Part shown: piece after piece, positions 26,065 to 34,942 of the stretch
Layout of the letters: every line of letters starts with the position of its first letter
Position numbering within the stretch: position 1 is the stretch's first letter
Assembly (NCBI RefSeq): GCF_007747655.1
Contig: NZ_CP036274.1
Location: forward strand, 4,402,001 to 4,466,000
DNA: 64,000 nucleotides
Reading direction: 5' to 3'
DNA from: Anatilimnocola aggregata
GTDB lineage: Bacteria > Planctomycetota > Planctomycetia > Pirellulales > Pirellulaceae
Translations under genes and position numbers: made by a program
Notes under the pieces: generated by a model
The model's database searches: none
The model's input: only the letters and a program-made list of their open reading frames with translations
Told to the model about the DNA's origin: nothing

Positions 26065-28191
26065 ATGCATATCAAGTATTTCTATTGCTTAGCCTTACCT
26101 CTGCTCTTCGCCTTAACACCCCTGGCTGCCGAGCCAATCAAAGTTTCGGCAGAGAAGGAAATGGAATTGCTCGCGGTTCTCCAGTCCGATGCACCTGCAG
26201 CCGACAAAGCACTTGCCTGCAAGAAGTTGGCGATTGATGGTTCCGCCGCTGCTGTTCCCGATCTCGCCAAGCTATTGCCTGACCCGCAACTCCAATCCTG
26301 GGCTCGAATCGCACTGGAAGTGATTCCCGGTCCCGAGGCTGACGAGGCCCTGCGAAAAGCAACCCAATCGCTCGAAGGTCGCTTGCTGATCGGCGTCATC
26401 AACTCGCTCGGCGTTCGCCGTGACGCCAAGGCTGTTGAATTGTTGACAAAACGCGTGGCAGACAAAGATGTCGAAGTGGCCTCGGCCGCAGCTGTGGCTC
26501 TCGGACGCATTGGTGATGCTGCCGCAACCAAGACGCTGCGCGAGGCCCTGGTCAATGCTCCGAAGCCAGTCAATTCCGCCATCGCGGAGGGCCTGATGTT
26601 GTGTGCTGAACAGCGGCTCGCTGGAGACAAGGCGGCCGAAGCAATCGAAATCTACGATCAGGTTCGCATCGCCCAAGTTCCCAATCAGCGTTTCCTGGAA
26701 GCGACTCGGGGAGCGATACTCGCCCGCAAAGATGAAGGCATCACGCTCCTGATTGAGCAACTGCGATCGCCCGAGAAGCGGCTCTTTCAACTGGCACTAA
26801 GCACCGCTCGAGAATTTCCCGGCTCCGCGGTCGATAAGGCCCTCGCCGAGGAAGTGGCCAATCTGAATCCAGATCGCGGAGCCTTGCTGATTGCTGCGAT
26901 GACCGATCGCCCGAATACCGTCGTGCTCCCTGCGATTGTGAAGGCCGCTGGTACGGGTCCGAAAGAAGTGCGGATTGCAGCGATCACCGCCTTAAGCCGT
27001 GTGGGTGACGCGTCCACCGTGTCCGCATTGTTGGAGACCGCACTCGATGGCGACGCTGACCTGGCCGATGCTGCGAAAGCCACGTTGGCAGAGTTGAGTG
27101 GCGAGAAAGTGGACTCGCAAATTGCGGCGTTACTACCTGCAGCAACCGGGAAGCAACTCTCACTGTTGATCGAGTTAGTGGGTGCGCGGCGCATCGAAGC
27201 GACAGCCGCCTTACTCAAGGCACTCGATAGCAACGAAACCAACGTCCGCACTGCAGCACTCACGGCGCTCGGTGAGACAGTCGACGCTAAAGGCTTGCCG
27301 GTGCTCATTGCGCAAGTGGCAACTCCCAAGCGCGCGGAAGATGCAGCCGCTGCCGAGAAAGCACTGAAGGCGGCCAGCATTCGCATGCCAGATCGTGAAG
27401 CATGCGCTGCCGAACTGTCGGCAGCGGTCGACAACGCGAAAGCGTTGCCCTTGAAGGTCAAGTTGCTCGAAGTAATTGGTGCAGTCGGCGGCAAGAAGGC
27501 GCTCGCTGCGGTGGGAATGGCTGGCAAGAGCAGCGTTCCCGAGTTGCAAGACGTTAGCACCAGGCTGCTCGGCGAATGGACTACCGAAGATGCCGCCCCG
27601 GTTCTGCTCGAACTGGCCAAGATGCCTGGCCACAAATACCAGGGTCGCGCTATTAAGGGTTACATTCGTATTGCCCGGCAGTTCGTGCTGCCCGAAGATC
27701 TACGAAACGAGATGTGCGCCAAGGCGATGGACGCTGCGAAGCAACCGGGCGACAAGAAGCTGGTACTGGTGGTACTGCAGCGTTACCCCAACGAGTCCAC
27801 TTTCAAAATGGCGCTCGCCGCGCTGAAAGTTGCCGATCTCAAAGCGGAGGCAACCGGCACAGTCATGTCGATCGCGCAGAGCCTCGCCAGCAAAGGTGTC
27901 GACGTGAAGGACCAACTTGCTAACGCCGGCATAGAGAAGGTGAAGGTAGAAATTTTGAAGGCCGAATACGGCGGCGATTCTGGCAAGAAGGATGTAACCG
28001 CTATTCTGCAAAGGCAGGCCACAGATCTGCCGCTCATTACGTTGACCGACACTACGTACAACAAGAGCTTCGGTGGCGACCCAGCCCCTGGTAGCGACAA
28101 GAGGCTCAAGGTTCAGTACAAGCTCAACGGCAAGCCCGGCGAGGCCACCTTTGCCGAAGGCGCGTTGATCTTGCTGCCAATGCCAAACTAA
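26065..28191 (+). CDS. Secreted HEAT-repeat protein
   Basis: The 708-residue protein has a signal peptide (MHIKYFYCLALPLLFALTPL) and then a long alpha-solenoid of HEAT-type pairs through about residue 600, for example AAAVPDLAKLLPDPQLQSWA, VELLTKRVADKDVEVASAAA and VRTAALTALGETVDAKGLPV. The last 80 residues differ: VKVEILKAEYGGDSGKKDVT, then NKSFGGDPAPGSDKRLKVQY and a final FAEGALILLP. That pattern resembles, from memory, the DUF3395 domain found at the end of eukaryotic DNAJC11. It is likely a binding scaffold outside the cytoplasm. The frame stays open to 25981, overlapping the previous gene; the ATG at 26065 was chosen for its signal peptide. Confidence 0.8.
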   Translation: MHIKYFYCLALPLLFALTPLAAEPIKVSAEKEMELLAVLQSDAPAADKALACKKLAIDGSAAAVPDLAKLLPDPQLQSWARIALEVIPGPEADEALRKATQSLEGRLLIGVINSLGVRRDAKAVELLTKRVADKDVEVASAAAVALGRIGDAAATKTLREALVNAPKPVNSAIAEGLMLCAEQRLAGDKAAEAIEIYDQVRIAQVPNQRFLEATRGAILARKDEGITLLIEQLRSPEKRLFQLALSTAREFPGSAVDKALAEEVANLNPDRGALLIAAMTDRPNTVVLPAIVKAAGTGPKEVRIAAITALSRVGDASTVSALLETALDGDADLADAAKATLAELSGEKVDSQIAALLPAATGKQLSLLIELVGARRIEATAALLKALDSNETNVRTAALTALGETVDAKGLPVLIAQVATPKRAEDAAAAEKALKAASIRMPDREACAAELSAAVDNAKALPLKVKLLEVIGAVGGKKALAAVGMAGKSSVPELQDVSTRLLGEWTTEDAAPVLLELAKMPGHKYQGRAIKGYIRIARQFVLPEDLRNEMCAKAMDAAKQPGDKKLVLVVLQRYPNESTFKMALAALKVADLKAEATGTVMSIAQSLASKGVDVKDQLANAGIEKVKVEILKAEYGGDSGKKDVTAILQRQATDLPLITLTDTTYNKSFGGDPAPGSDKRLKVQYKLNGKPGEATFAEGALILLPMPN

Positions 28192-28505
28192 ACATCAGGC
28201 AACTTCGTAGCACGGGCATTCGCCGTGCTACCGTCGTGAAGAGTGCGAAGCCGCCTCTCGAAGCTTGACTCGACGTCCCGCAGCGACGCACCGACGTTCG
28301 AATAGAGGCTGTCATCGCCAATTGAATCAGCCATTCACAATGGATGGCTTTGATGAGCGCAGCCAAATCTTCCATTTCTTGCCCTTTTTCGGTTTGGCCG
28401 CCCAGTTGGCGTAACGAATTCGTTAAATTGTCAATACTCAATAAACAAGCGCACCGCAGTTGGTGCCGTTTTGAACACGCTTCGCCTACTGGGATCAGTT
28501 ACAGC
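28192..28505. other. Spacer between the HEAT gene and the giant secreted protein gene
   Basis: These 314 bp contain one hairpin (28207-28231) and otherwise nothing gene-like. A frame open from 28344 leads into the downstream gene, but its first 54 codons lack a signal peptide or family resemblance and were left out. Confidence 0.5.
28207..28231. repeat. Hairpin of the GTAGCACGG type
   Basis: GTAGCACGG (28207-28215) and CCGTGCTAC (28223-28231) form a perfect nine-pair stem with a seven-base loop, 15 bases after the HEAT gene stop. There is no T-run. Sequences of this kind are, from memory, frequent between planctomycete genes, so it may be a dispersed repeat that also helps end transcription. 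Confidence 0.5.
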
Positions 28506-31500
28506 ATGCTGGCAATTCAACAGAGAAGTGTTCTGTGCTTAGGCCTGAGCTTGGCCTTGCTACTTGGCGCGGTCGCAGAGAGCGCCGATGTGGTTTGGGC
28601 GCCTGCTTTCACTATCCAAGATGTAGACTTGGCTCAATCATCGATCGAAAACGAGGGAGTGCGAACACCGCTGGAAAAGGCAGCGTTTGACAATATCTTT
28701 CAACTTGCCGCGGCGCGAGCGAGTCGTCCGGAGTTGAAGATTGTCGAAGGATGGCAATTAACTCTGGTATTCTCCCGGCCGACACTCGTGGGAACATCGT
28801 TGCTCAGTGCCAGTGGGGCTGAGCGTTCGCATTTTGTCGCGCAGCTATTGCGTTCTGAATTCGCAGGCAGTATAGCCCAGGCAAAGCCTTCCGACTGGCA
28901 AGAAATATCATCTGTCGAATCGTTCCCCGCAGACTTTCGAACAACAGCGATCCGTGTAAAGGCAAAACGCGACTATCGCGGCAAGTTGAGTTGGCTCGTC
29001 GGCAAGACAAAGCTCAGCAATCTCACTCCGGCTGCGGTGGGAAGCGGCGAGCAAGGTCCGTTTGGATCGCACCCCAACTCTATCCCGCTAGGCAGGCACT
29101 GGGTCAACACTGGAAAGGATCCTCGCCCAAACGCGCCGAAGCAACTTCAGCGCGGGCCAATCAGCGATGCAACACCATCGTGGTATATCCTCTCGTGGGA
29201 CGAAGCGCAAACTGTCAGTGCCTTGCTGTTGAGCAGCAATGTCGATGACTTTCGCCTACTCGCTTATCGTGGTCAGGAAGGTTTGAACCCTGCGATTGCA
29301 CATGCCAGCGCTTGGGCGCGGGTTGATTTCCATAGTCTGCACGAGCAACGGGGCAACGGTGAGCGATTGCACGATCGCTTGCTAACGTTCCCTGCCGTCA
29401 AGACAACGGCATTGAAACTCGAAATGACAAGGTGCGATGGCGGAGCAGTAGCCGCAATCGGTCAGATGGCCGCGTTGTCACAGTCCGCACTTTCTGCTCC
29501 GCCGTCTGCTTCGCTGGCGGGTAAGCCGATTCCTTATTTGCAGCCCTTTGATGGGCAGGTGGCAATGGTAATTACGAATGCAGAGGGCCGCACGATCCGT
29601 AACCTGGTTGCGCAAGTTGATCGAGCGAAGGGACCAAGTGTGGAACATTGGGACCTTAAGGATCATCGCGGCTTTACGGTTCCGCCCGGCAATTACAAGT
29701 GGAAGGCAATCACCTCGCCGCCACTGGGCCTCAAATACCAGTTGTCTGTCTATCCGAACGCTCCGCAGTTGTTTCCGGGCCAAACACCGTGGCAAACGGG
29801 CGAGTCGGGCGCAAACGGTTGGCTGGCCGATCATGCTCCCATTACTTCCGGAGCAGTCAGTGGTGACAGAGTGTATTTCGGTGCGCCCGGAGTAGAGGCT
29901 GGGGTTTGTCTAATTGAATGTGATCTCACGGGCCGAAAGTTGTGGGGCAAGCACAGCTTCGGACCTTTTGTGGGTGTAAGCCGACTTGCCGGCGACAATC
30001 GCCACCTTTACATCATTGAACGAGATTCGCTGCATCGCCTCGATCCTTCAACGCACAAAGTTGAACGATTGACCTCGCTGAGTTCCGCCGATCGCAAAGG
30101 GGACATTACTGGATTTGCTGCTCATCAAGGGCAAGTCGCCGTGGCGAGAAATTCGCCAGTGCCGTGGTTAGAGAACGCCACCCGCGCCGACATCGTCGAT
30201 CTCGAACATTGTTTGCCCAAACTTCCTGAGCGTGTTCCCGATCCACTGGGTACGCGTCGGGTGCAACCCAATCCGCGGCGCGATTTTCTGCGATTGCTCC
30301 GCCTGACCGGAACGCCTGCCGGGCAAGCCCAAGTGTCGCCCGACAAACGCGAGACAACGTTTCCAATCACAATCGATACTTCGGGTGAAGGTAAGACTCA
30401 ATACATTCTGCTCGCGTTCAAAGATCCGGTGTTTCTCGGCAGCCTGGTTCTGCCGTGCGTGGGACCCGAATACTTAGTCGACGTAAGCGTACTCAAGCCC
30501 ACGGCGAAGTATCCACCGAATCCGCAAAATGAAGATGACTGGCAGTCCGCTCCCGTCAAGCCACGAACGGGTTGGACCTGCATTCCGATGCCACCTCAAG
30601 TCCGCACGCAAGGGCTGCGGATTCGTGTACGTCGGGCTAAAGATGCCGGTGAAGACAACCTGATCGACAATCTCCTAGCGGAATCGCAGCCGAAGAAAAT
30701 TGCAATCGAGGAGTTCGATATCGACAAGCCCGCCAGTGGCGGTTCGTCGCCGAAAGTGGATGTCAAGAAAGCAGATAGTTGGTTTGCAAAATTCGAGGGA
30801 CTCAAACTCTTAAGACGGCGTTTCACTGATGTTACATCCCAAGCCCAGATTCGCGTGAATTCTGGCGAAGTCAATTCAGTCGGCGAATGGGATGCGCAGC
30901 GCAAAGCGGCGCTTTCCGCAGAAGATCCTGGCGTCTATGTCATGGAGTGGCCCAGCGCTACCAAACTCGCTGGCCTCGCAATCAAAGAGATTGATGGCGC
31001 AGTCACTGAAATCGATGTTTGGGACGAATCGAACGATAGTGGCAGCGTGTCGCTGACGGATTCCCCTGGCTGGCGTCATGTGGCGACGTATGAGCAAGCG
31101 CGACGCGATAGTTACGAACCTTCGTACGAACGCAACGACGCTGCCCGCTATCTCGATGGTTATGTCTCGTTCGGCGGCGAAGTAAGTACCAAAGCCGTCC
31201 GTCTGCGTGTTGTCTCGCAATGGGCAGACAATGGCTCGCCGCGCGCTACCGCGTCATTGCGCATCGATCAAGGAGGGCGCAGTCTCGATCCGCGCCGCTG
31301 CCGCATTGCCGGTGTCGCAGCGCTGCAGTACCTGGGTGATGAGGCAAAGCTCGACACCTTGGCCTATCAGCGACTTGAACTTCGCGATGGTCAAACAGGT
31401 CAGGTGGTGCGCGAGTTGCAAGTCACAAATACGAACCCTGAGATCACCGGCACTCCCAGTTCTTTATCGTTTAACGAAGCAGGATCGTTATTCGGCATTC

Positions 31501-33806
31501 AGAATGGCACAGTAGTTCAGATCGACCAAACGACGGGGGGCGCGAAGACTGTTCTGCCCGATATCGACGGGAAGCGATGCATTGCCCACCGACTTGCAGC
31601 CGGTCCAAACAGTTCTCTGCAGGTATACGTGCTGCCCGAACGCGTGATTCACGTTTACGACCAAGCGGGCAAACTACTGCGCACTTTGGGGCACCCGGGT
31701 GGACAAGTTCCGGGGCCGTGGGATCCGGAGAAGTTTCACAAGGTTGAGAACATTGTGGTTGATCACCAAGGACAGACTTGGGTCGTGGAGAGCCAGGATG
31801 TGCCGCGGCGCATTGTCCAGTATGCAGCCGACGGCAAGTTCGTCCGCGAGTTTTATGGAAACACCCACTACGGCGGTGGTGGTGTGCTCGATCCGGCAGA
31901 TAAATCACGACTCTTCTACAATCACGTGGAGTTCGCTATCGATTGGCAGACTGGGCACTCTCGCATCAAAAACATGCTTGCCGATCGGATGCCGGAAGAT
32001 TGCATCCCGATGCGTTACGGCGGCACCACGTATCTGGTGCGGAACCCGCTTTCCTACAATTCCACACAAAGCACGGCAGTCGTCTATCGCTATCTCGAGG
32101 AGCAGGGCAAGGCGCAACTGGCGGCAGCCTTTGGAGAGGCAGTAACCTTCGAGCAATTGAAAATGCCCAGCATTCTCAAGCTCTTAGCCGATGGCAAAGT
32201 GCTCAAGGACTACACCTTTTTGTGGTCAGATCGCAATGGCGATGGCAAGGTTGATGCCGCCGAAGTCGTCTTCGAACTGAAAGCGAATGACAGTCAGCCA
32301 CTGCGACTGGGTCGGTTTAACGAAAAGCTCAAATGCTGGGCCGGCAATAGCTACTACCAGCCCAAGCCTGGGAGTCACCTGGAGTTTGAGAAAGTAGCAG
32401 CACCTGAGTCGCTCACGGCAACCTACGAATTTTTCAGTGGCGACCTGCTGGCTCAGCGAGCGCCGGCCGAAAACCTTTCCAGCTCACAAAACGACGAACA
32501 AGAGACGCGGGGAGTCGACCGCGCAGGCAACCTGCGTTGGCAATATTCGACGTCTCACCCAGGGGTCTCTGGCTTGTTTCTGCCTCCTTGGTCGCCCGGC
32601 TACGTTACCAATGAGTTTGGCATCATCGGCCATGCGAAATCACGCGCCGGCGACCTCGGTGAGTTTGTCGTAGTTCACGGCAACAACGGCATGTGGAAAA
32701 TCTGGACGGCCGACGGTTTACTTGCGGGGCAGATTCTCCGGCATAAATTCGATCCCCGGAGCACCGTTACCTCGACACAGTCCACGGTCAAGCGCGATCA
32801 ATCCTTCAATGATCTGACTGCGGGCCAGGAGCACTTCCACGGATACTTCACCCAAACTGCCGATGGTCGCGACTACATTGTCTATGGTTTTAATTACATC
32901 GGTCTGTGGGAAGTAATTGGACTCGATGACTTCCGGCGAATGAGTGGAGAGCTAGTTGTGACGCCCGAAGAAGTGCGTCAGATCCGCTCTCATCAGGAAG
33001 AACTCGCCCGCCGCGAAGTAAAGAGTCAGGCTAAGGTGATGGACTGCTTGCCGATCAATGGAGATGAGATTGTAGAATCTGCAGAAGTAGAAGACGCGCG
33101 CCTCTCGCTCGGCTATGATCGCGAACACCTTTACTTGCGCTGGAATGTAACTGGCATGGGCAAGCTGGAAAACTCCGGTGACGACTTCCATCGCTATTTC
33201 AAAACAGGTGCTTGCCTCGATTTTCAGTTGGGCGTCGACGAACATGCAAGTCATACAAGGAAGGCACCAGTAGCTGGGGACCTCCGCTTGCTGTTCACCG
33301 TCGCCCAGGGTCAACCGCAGGCGGTGCTTTATCAGCCGCGCCTGCCAAACGCCGATCCCAAAGAAGCTTGGGCGACGCGAACAGATGCCGGAGGCACCAC
33401 TCAATTCGATCGAGTAGTCCGCCTGACGAACGTCAAACTCGACTTCAAGCCCGATCGCATGCAACCGGATCGCTACACCTTCACCGCTGTCATTCCCTTA
33501 AAGGAACTCGGTTGGACTCCTCGCGACGGTCAGCACCTACGCTGCGACTGGGGAGTACTGACTAGTGATGACGGGCACACCGTCAAACGTCGCGTGTATT
33601 GGAGCAATACCCTCGCGACTGGCACTTCAGATGAAGCTTGGGAAGCTCGGCTCGATCCACATCTGTGGGGAACGCTGGCGGTCGCCACGAAGTCCCGCTC
33701 CGATCGCCAGTTTGACCTCTCGTTACCCGATGCCGGTCGCAAACCGACTGCAGGGGCAGATATCCTGGACAACATCCTGAATCAGCCCAAGCCAAATCAA
33801 AAGTGA
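28506..33806 (+). CDS. Giant secreted multidomain protein with FlgD-like, propeller and CBM9-like parts
   Basis: The 1766-residue protein has a signal peptide (VLCLGLSLALLLGAVAESAD). Near residues 350-410 is a FlgD-like Ig fold (AMVITNAEGRTIRNLVAQVD, DHRGFTVPPGNYKWKA). Propeller/NHL-like blades follow, such as VIHVYDQAGKLLRTLGHPGG and PRRIVQYAADGKFVREFYGN. A perfect calcium-loop sequence DRNGDGKVDAAE starts at residue 1242. The last 250 residues resemble a CBM9/DOMON-like sugar-binding fold (EDARLSLGYDREHLYLRWNV, PDRYTFTAVIPLKELGWTPR). No catalytic motif was found. Binding or handling of carbohydrate outside the cell is inference. The ATG at 28506 was chosen over a longer frame from 28344 because of the signal peptide. 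It overlaps the convergent DUF1398 gene by 10 bp. Confidence 0.8.
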   Translation: MLAIQQRSVLCLGLSLALLLGAVAESADVVWAPAFTIQDVDLAQSSIENEGVRTPLEKAAFDNIFQLAAARASRPELKIVEGWQLTLVFSRPTLVGTSLLSASGAERSHFVAQLLRSEFAGSIAQAKPSDWQEISSVESFPADFRTTAIRVKAKRDYRGKLSWLVGKTKLSNLTPAAVGSGEQGPFGSHPNSIPLGRHWVNTGKDPRPNAPKQLQRGPISDATPSWYILSWDEAQTVSALLLSSNVDDFRLLAYRGQEGLNPAIAHASAWARVDFHSLHEQRGNGERLHDRLLTFPAVKTTALKLEMTRCDGGAVAAIGQMAALSQSALSAPPSASLAGKPIPYLQPFDGQVAMVITNAEGRTIRNLVAQVDRAKGPSVEHWDLKDHRGFTVPPGNYKWKAITSPPLGLKYQLSVYPNAPQLFPGQTPWQTGESGANGWLADHAPITSGAVSGDRVYFGAPGVEAGVCLIECDLTGRKLWGKHSFGPFVGVSRLAGDNRHLYIIERDSLHRLDPSTHKVERLTSLSSADRKGDITGFAAHQGQVAVARNSPVPWLENATRADIVDLEHCLPKLPERVPDPLGTRRVQPNPRRDFLRLLRLTGTPAGQAQVSPDKRETTFPITIDTSGEGKTQYILLAFKDPVFLGSLVLPCVGPEYLVDVSVLKPTAKYPPNPQNEDDWQSAPVKPRTGWTCIPMPPQVRTQGLRIRVRRAKDAGEDNLIDNLLAESQPKKIAIEEFDIDKPASGGSSPKVDVKKADSWFAKFEGLKLLRRRFTDVTSQAQIRVNSGEVNSVGEWDAQRKAALSAEDPGVYVMEWPSATKLAGLAIKEIDGAVTEIDVWDESNDSGSVSLTDSPGWRHVATYEQARRDSYEPSYERNDAARYLDGYVSFGGEVSTKAVRLRVVSQWADNGSPRATASLRIDQGGRSLDPRRCRIAGVAALQYLGDEAKLDTLAYQRLELRDGQTGQVVRELQVTNTNPEITGTPSSLSFNEAGSLFGIQNGTVVQIDQTTGGAKTVLPDIDGKRCIAHRLAAGPNSSLQVYVLPERVIHVYDQAGKLLRTLGHPGGQVPGPWDPEKFHKVENIVVDHQGQTWVVESQDVPRRIVQYAADGKFVREFYGNTHYGGGGVLDPADKSRLFYNHVEFAIDWQTGHSRIKNMLADRMPEDCIPMRYGGTTYLVRNPLSYNSTQSTAVVYRYLEEQGKAQLAAAFGEAVTFEQLKMPSILKLLADGKVLKDYTFLWSDRNGDGKVDAAEVVFELKANDSQPLRLGRFNEKLKCWAGNSYYQPKPGSHLEFEKVAAPESLTATYEFFSGDLLAQRAPAENLSSSQNDEQETRGVDRAGNLRWQYSTSHPGVSGLFLPPWSPGYVTNEFGIIGHAKSRAGDLGEFVVVHGNNGMWKIWTADGLLAGQILRHKFDPRSTVTSTQSTVKRDQSFNDLTAGQEHFHGYFTQTADGRDYIVYGFNYIGLWEVIGLDDFRRMSGELVVTPEEVRQIRSHQEELARREVKSQAKVMDCLPINGDEIVESAEVEDARLSLGYDREHLYLRWNVTGMGKLENSGDDFHRYFKTGACLDFQLGVDEHASHTRKAPVAGDLRLLFTVAQGQPQAVLYQPRLPNADPKEAWATRTDAGGTTQFDRVVRLTNVKLDFKPDRMQPDRYTFTAVIPLKELGWTPRDGQHLRCDWGVLTSDDGHTVKRRVYWSNTLATGTSDEAWEARLDPHLWGTLAVATKSRSDRQFDLSLPDAGRKPTAGADILDNILNQPKPNQK

Positions 33807-34201
33807 GCCGGAGGAAAATGCTCTACGTGGGATTCGCCGTTGCGTCCGAAGTAGATGACGCGACGGCCAGTGATCTGCACGAAGTATCCCACGCAGCCGG
33901 CAGCCATCGTCTTACGGATGAAGGCCAGGTAGGTGTGCTCGTTCCGCTGGCTCTGACGAACGGCGGATTCAACGGCTGCCGGCATAAACTCATCGGCCGT
34001 AGGGTTTGTGGGATGGGGCGTGGCGACAACCAGTGAATCGCCATTCGGCTTGTAATAAGTGATTTCCTGGCGGCTATAGTCCGCGTGATAACGCTCCATG
34101 CCGATCTGAGTGAGCTTGCCAACGATTTCCGGAAAGGACAACTCACCGGTCAGCGCTCCTCGCGCGCAGACTTGAATCACCTCTGTTTGTTCCGCGTTCA
34201 T
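33797..34201 (-). CDS. DUF1398 family protein (YbcV-like)
   Basis: The 134-residue protein is a full-length DUF1398 member: CARGALTGELSFPEIVGKLT, GMERYHADYSRQEITYYKPN, YLAFIRKTMAAGCVGYFVQI and RRVIYFGRNGESHVEHFP all match the family core as I recall it from E. coli YbcV and its relatives. The function of the family is not known. The open frame extends upstream to 34354, but the ATG at 34201 aligns with family starts. It follows the MarR gene by 31 bp on the same strand and probably shares its transcript, so it is likely a target of that regulator. Confidence 0.88.
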   Translation of the reverse strand: MNAEQTEVIQVCARGALTGELSFPEIVGKLTQIGMERYHADYSRQEITYYKPNGDSLVVATPHPTNPTADEFMPAAVESAVRQSQRNEHTYLAFIRKTMAAGCVGYFVQITGRRVIYFGRNGESHVEHFPPAHF

Positions 34202-34232
34202 GGATCTTCCTTTGAGATTGTAGCGACATTGT

Positions 34233-34694
34233 TCAATCGACTGGCAAGTCTTTCCAACCCTGTCGGCGGACGATGTCCCGGAGCAGGCTAATAAGCGAGG
34301 TTCTCTCGTCCGCCTTGAGGTGACTAAAGAATTCTCGATCGTTCTCGTCGGCAAGTTTGGCCAAAACCGGCACTAACCGCTTTCCCGCTGCGGTGAGCTC
34401 CACTGTTTGATAGCGCTGGTCGCCATCCGTGGTCGATCGCGCTACAAGCTTTTTGTGGCAGAGTCGCTGCATCAGCTTGGAAACAGTTCCCCGGGTCATC
34501 CCCACCGCCTCGGCAAGTTGACTTGGATTCGCCGCTCCCGCGTTCAACATTTCCCGCAACAGAACCCATTCGGCAACCGTAACACCGCAAGCCTCAACCT
34601 TGCGCGAGAAGGCATGCGAGACGTGGTTCGAGACGTAACGCAGCCAGTATCCCGCGTGGTCCTCCAAGGCACTTATCGACTTCTTTACCGCCAT
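34233..34694 (-). CDS. MarR family transcriptional regulator
   Basis: The 153-residue protein has an N-terminal dimer helix (HAGYWLRYVSNHVSHAFSRK), then a winged helix: VTVAEWVLLREML, PSQLAEAVGMTRGTVSKLMQ (recognition helix) and the wing KLVARSTTDGDQRYQTVELT. MarR dimers bind palindromes and are often released by phenolic or oxidising ligands. GGAGGAG lies just before the ATG. A perfect 18-bp palindrome sits 11 bp upstream of the start, where a self-repressing dimer would bind. It is the first gene of a two-gene unit with the DUF1398 gene. Ligand unknown. Confidence 0.93.
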   Translation of the reverse strand: MAVKKSISALEDHAGYWLRYVSNHVSHAFSRKVEACGVTVAEWVLLREMLNAGAANPSQLAEAVGMTRGTVSKLMQRLCHKKLVARSTTDGDQRYQTVELTAAGKRLVPVLAKLADENDREFFSHLKADERTSLISLLRDIVRRQGWKDLPVD

Positions 34695-34705
34695 TTCTCC
34701 TCCAT

Positions 34706-34723
34706 TAGTTTCCTAGGAAACTA
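34706..34723. promoter_or_regulatory. Likely MarR operator
   Basis: TAGTTTCCTAGGAAACTA is a perfect 18-bp palindrome with no spacer, 11-29 bases upstream of the MarR start and before its ribosome site. Autorepression through such a palindrome is typical of the family. The core TTTCCTAGGAAA repeats that symmetry. No second copy was noticed in the window. Confidence 0.75.
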
Positions 34724-34942
34724 TAAAGTCGGGTCACTCGGCAGTCAACCGCGGTATGCAGGGAAACGTTCGCACTACAAAGCGAACTCCCCGTCGAACT
34801 CCAGGGACGAAACGTTCCCTGGCAGCGCTGTCACTCAACTATTTTCGAAACAAGCACTTCGGCCGCAGCGATGCTGGCCGGTTGGCTGCTAGGATACGTT
34901 TAGATGCCAAGGCTTATGACACCTCGCGGGTAGATTGGTTCT

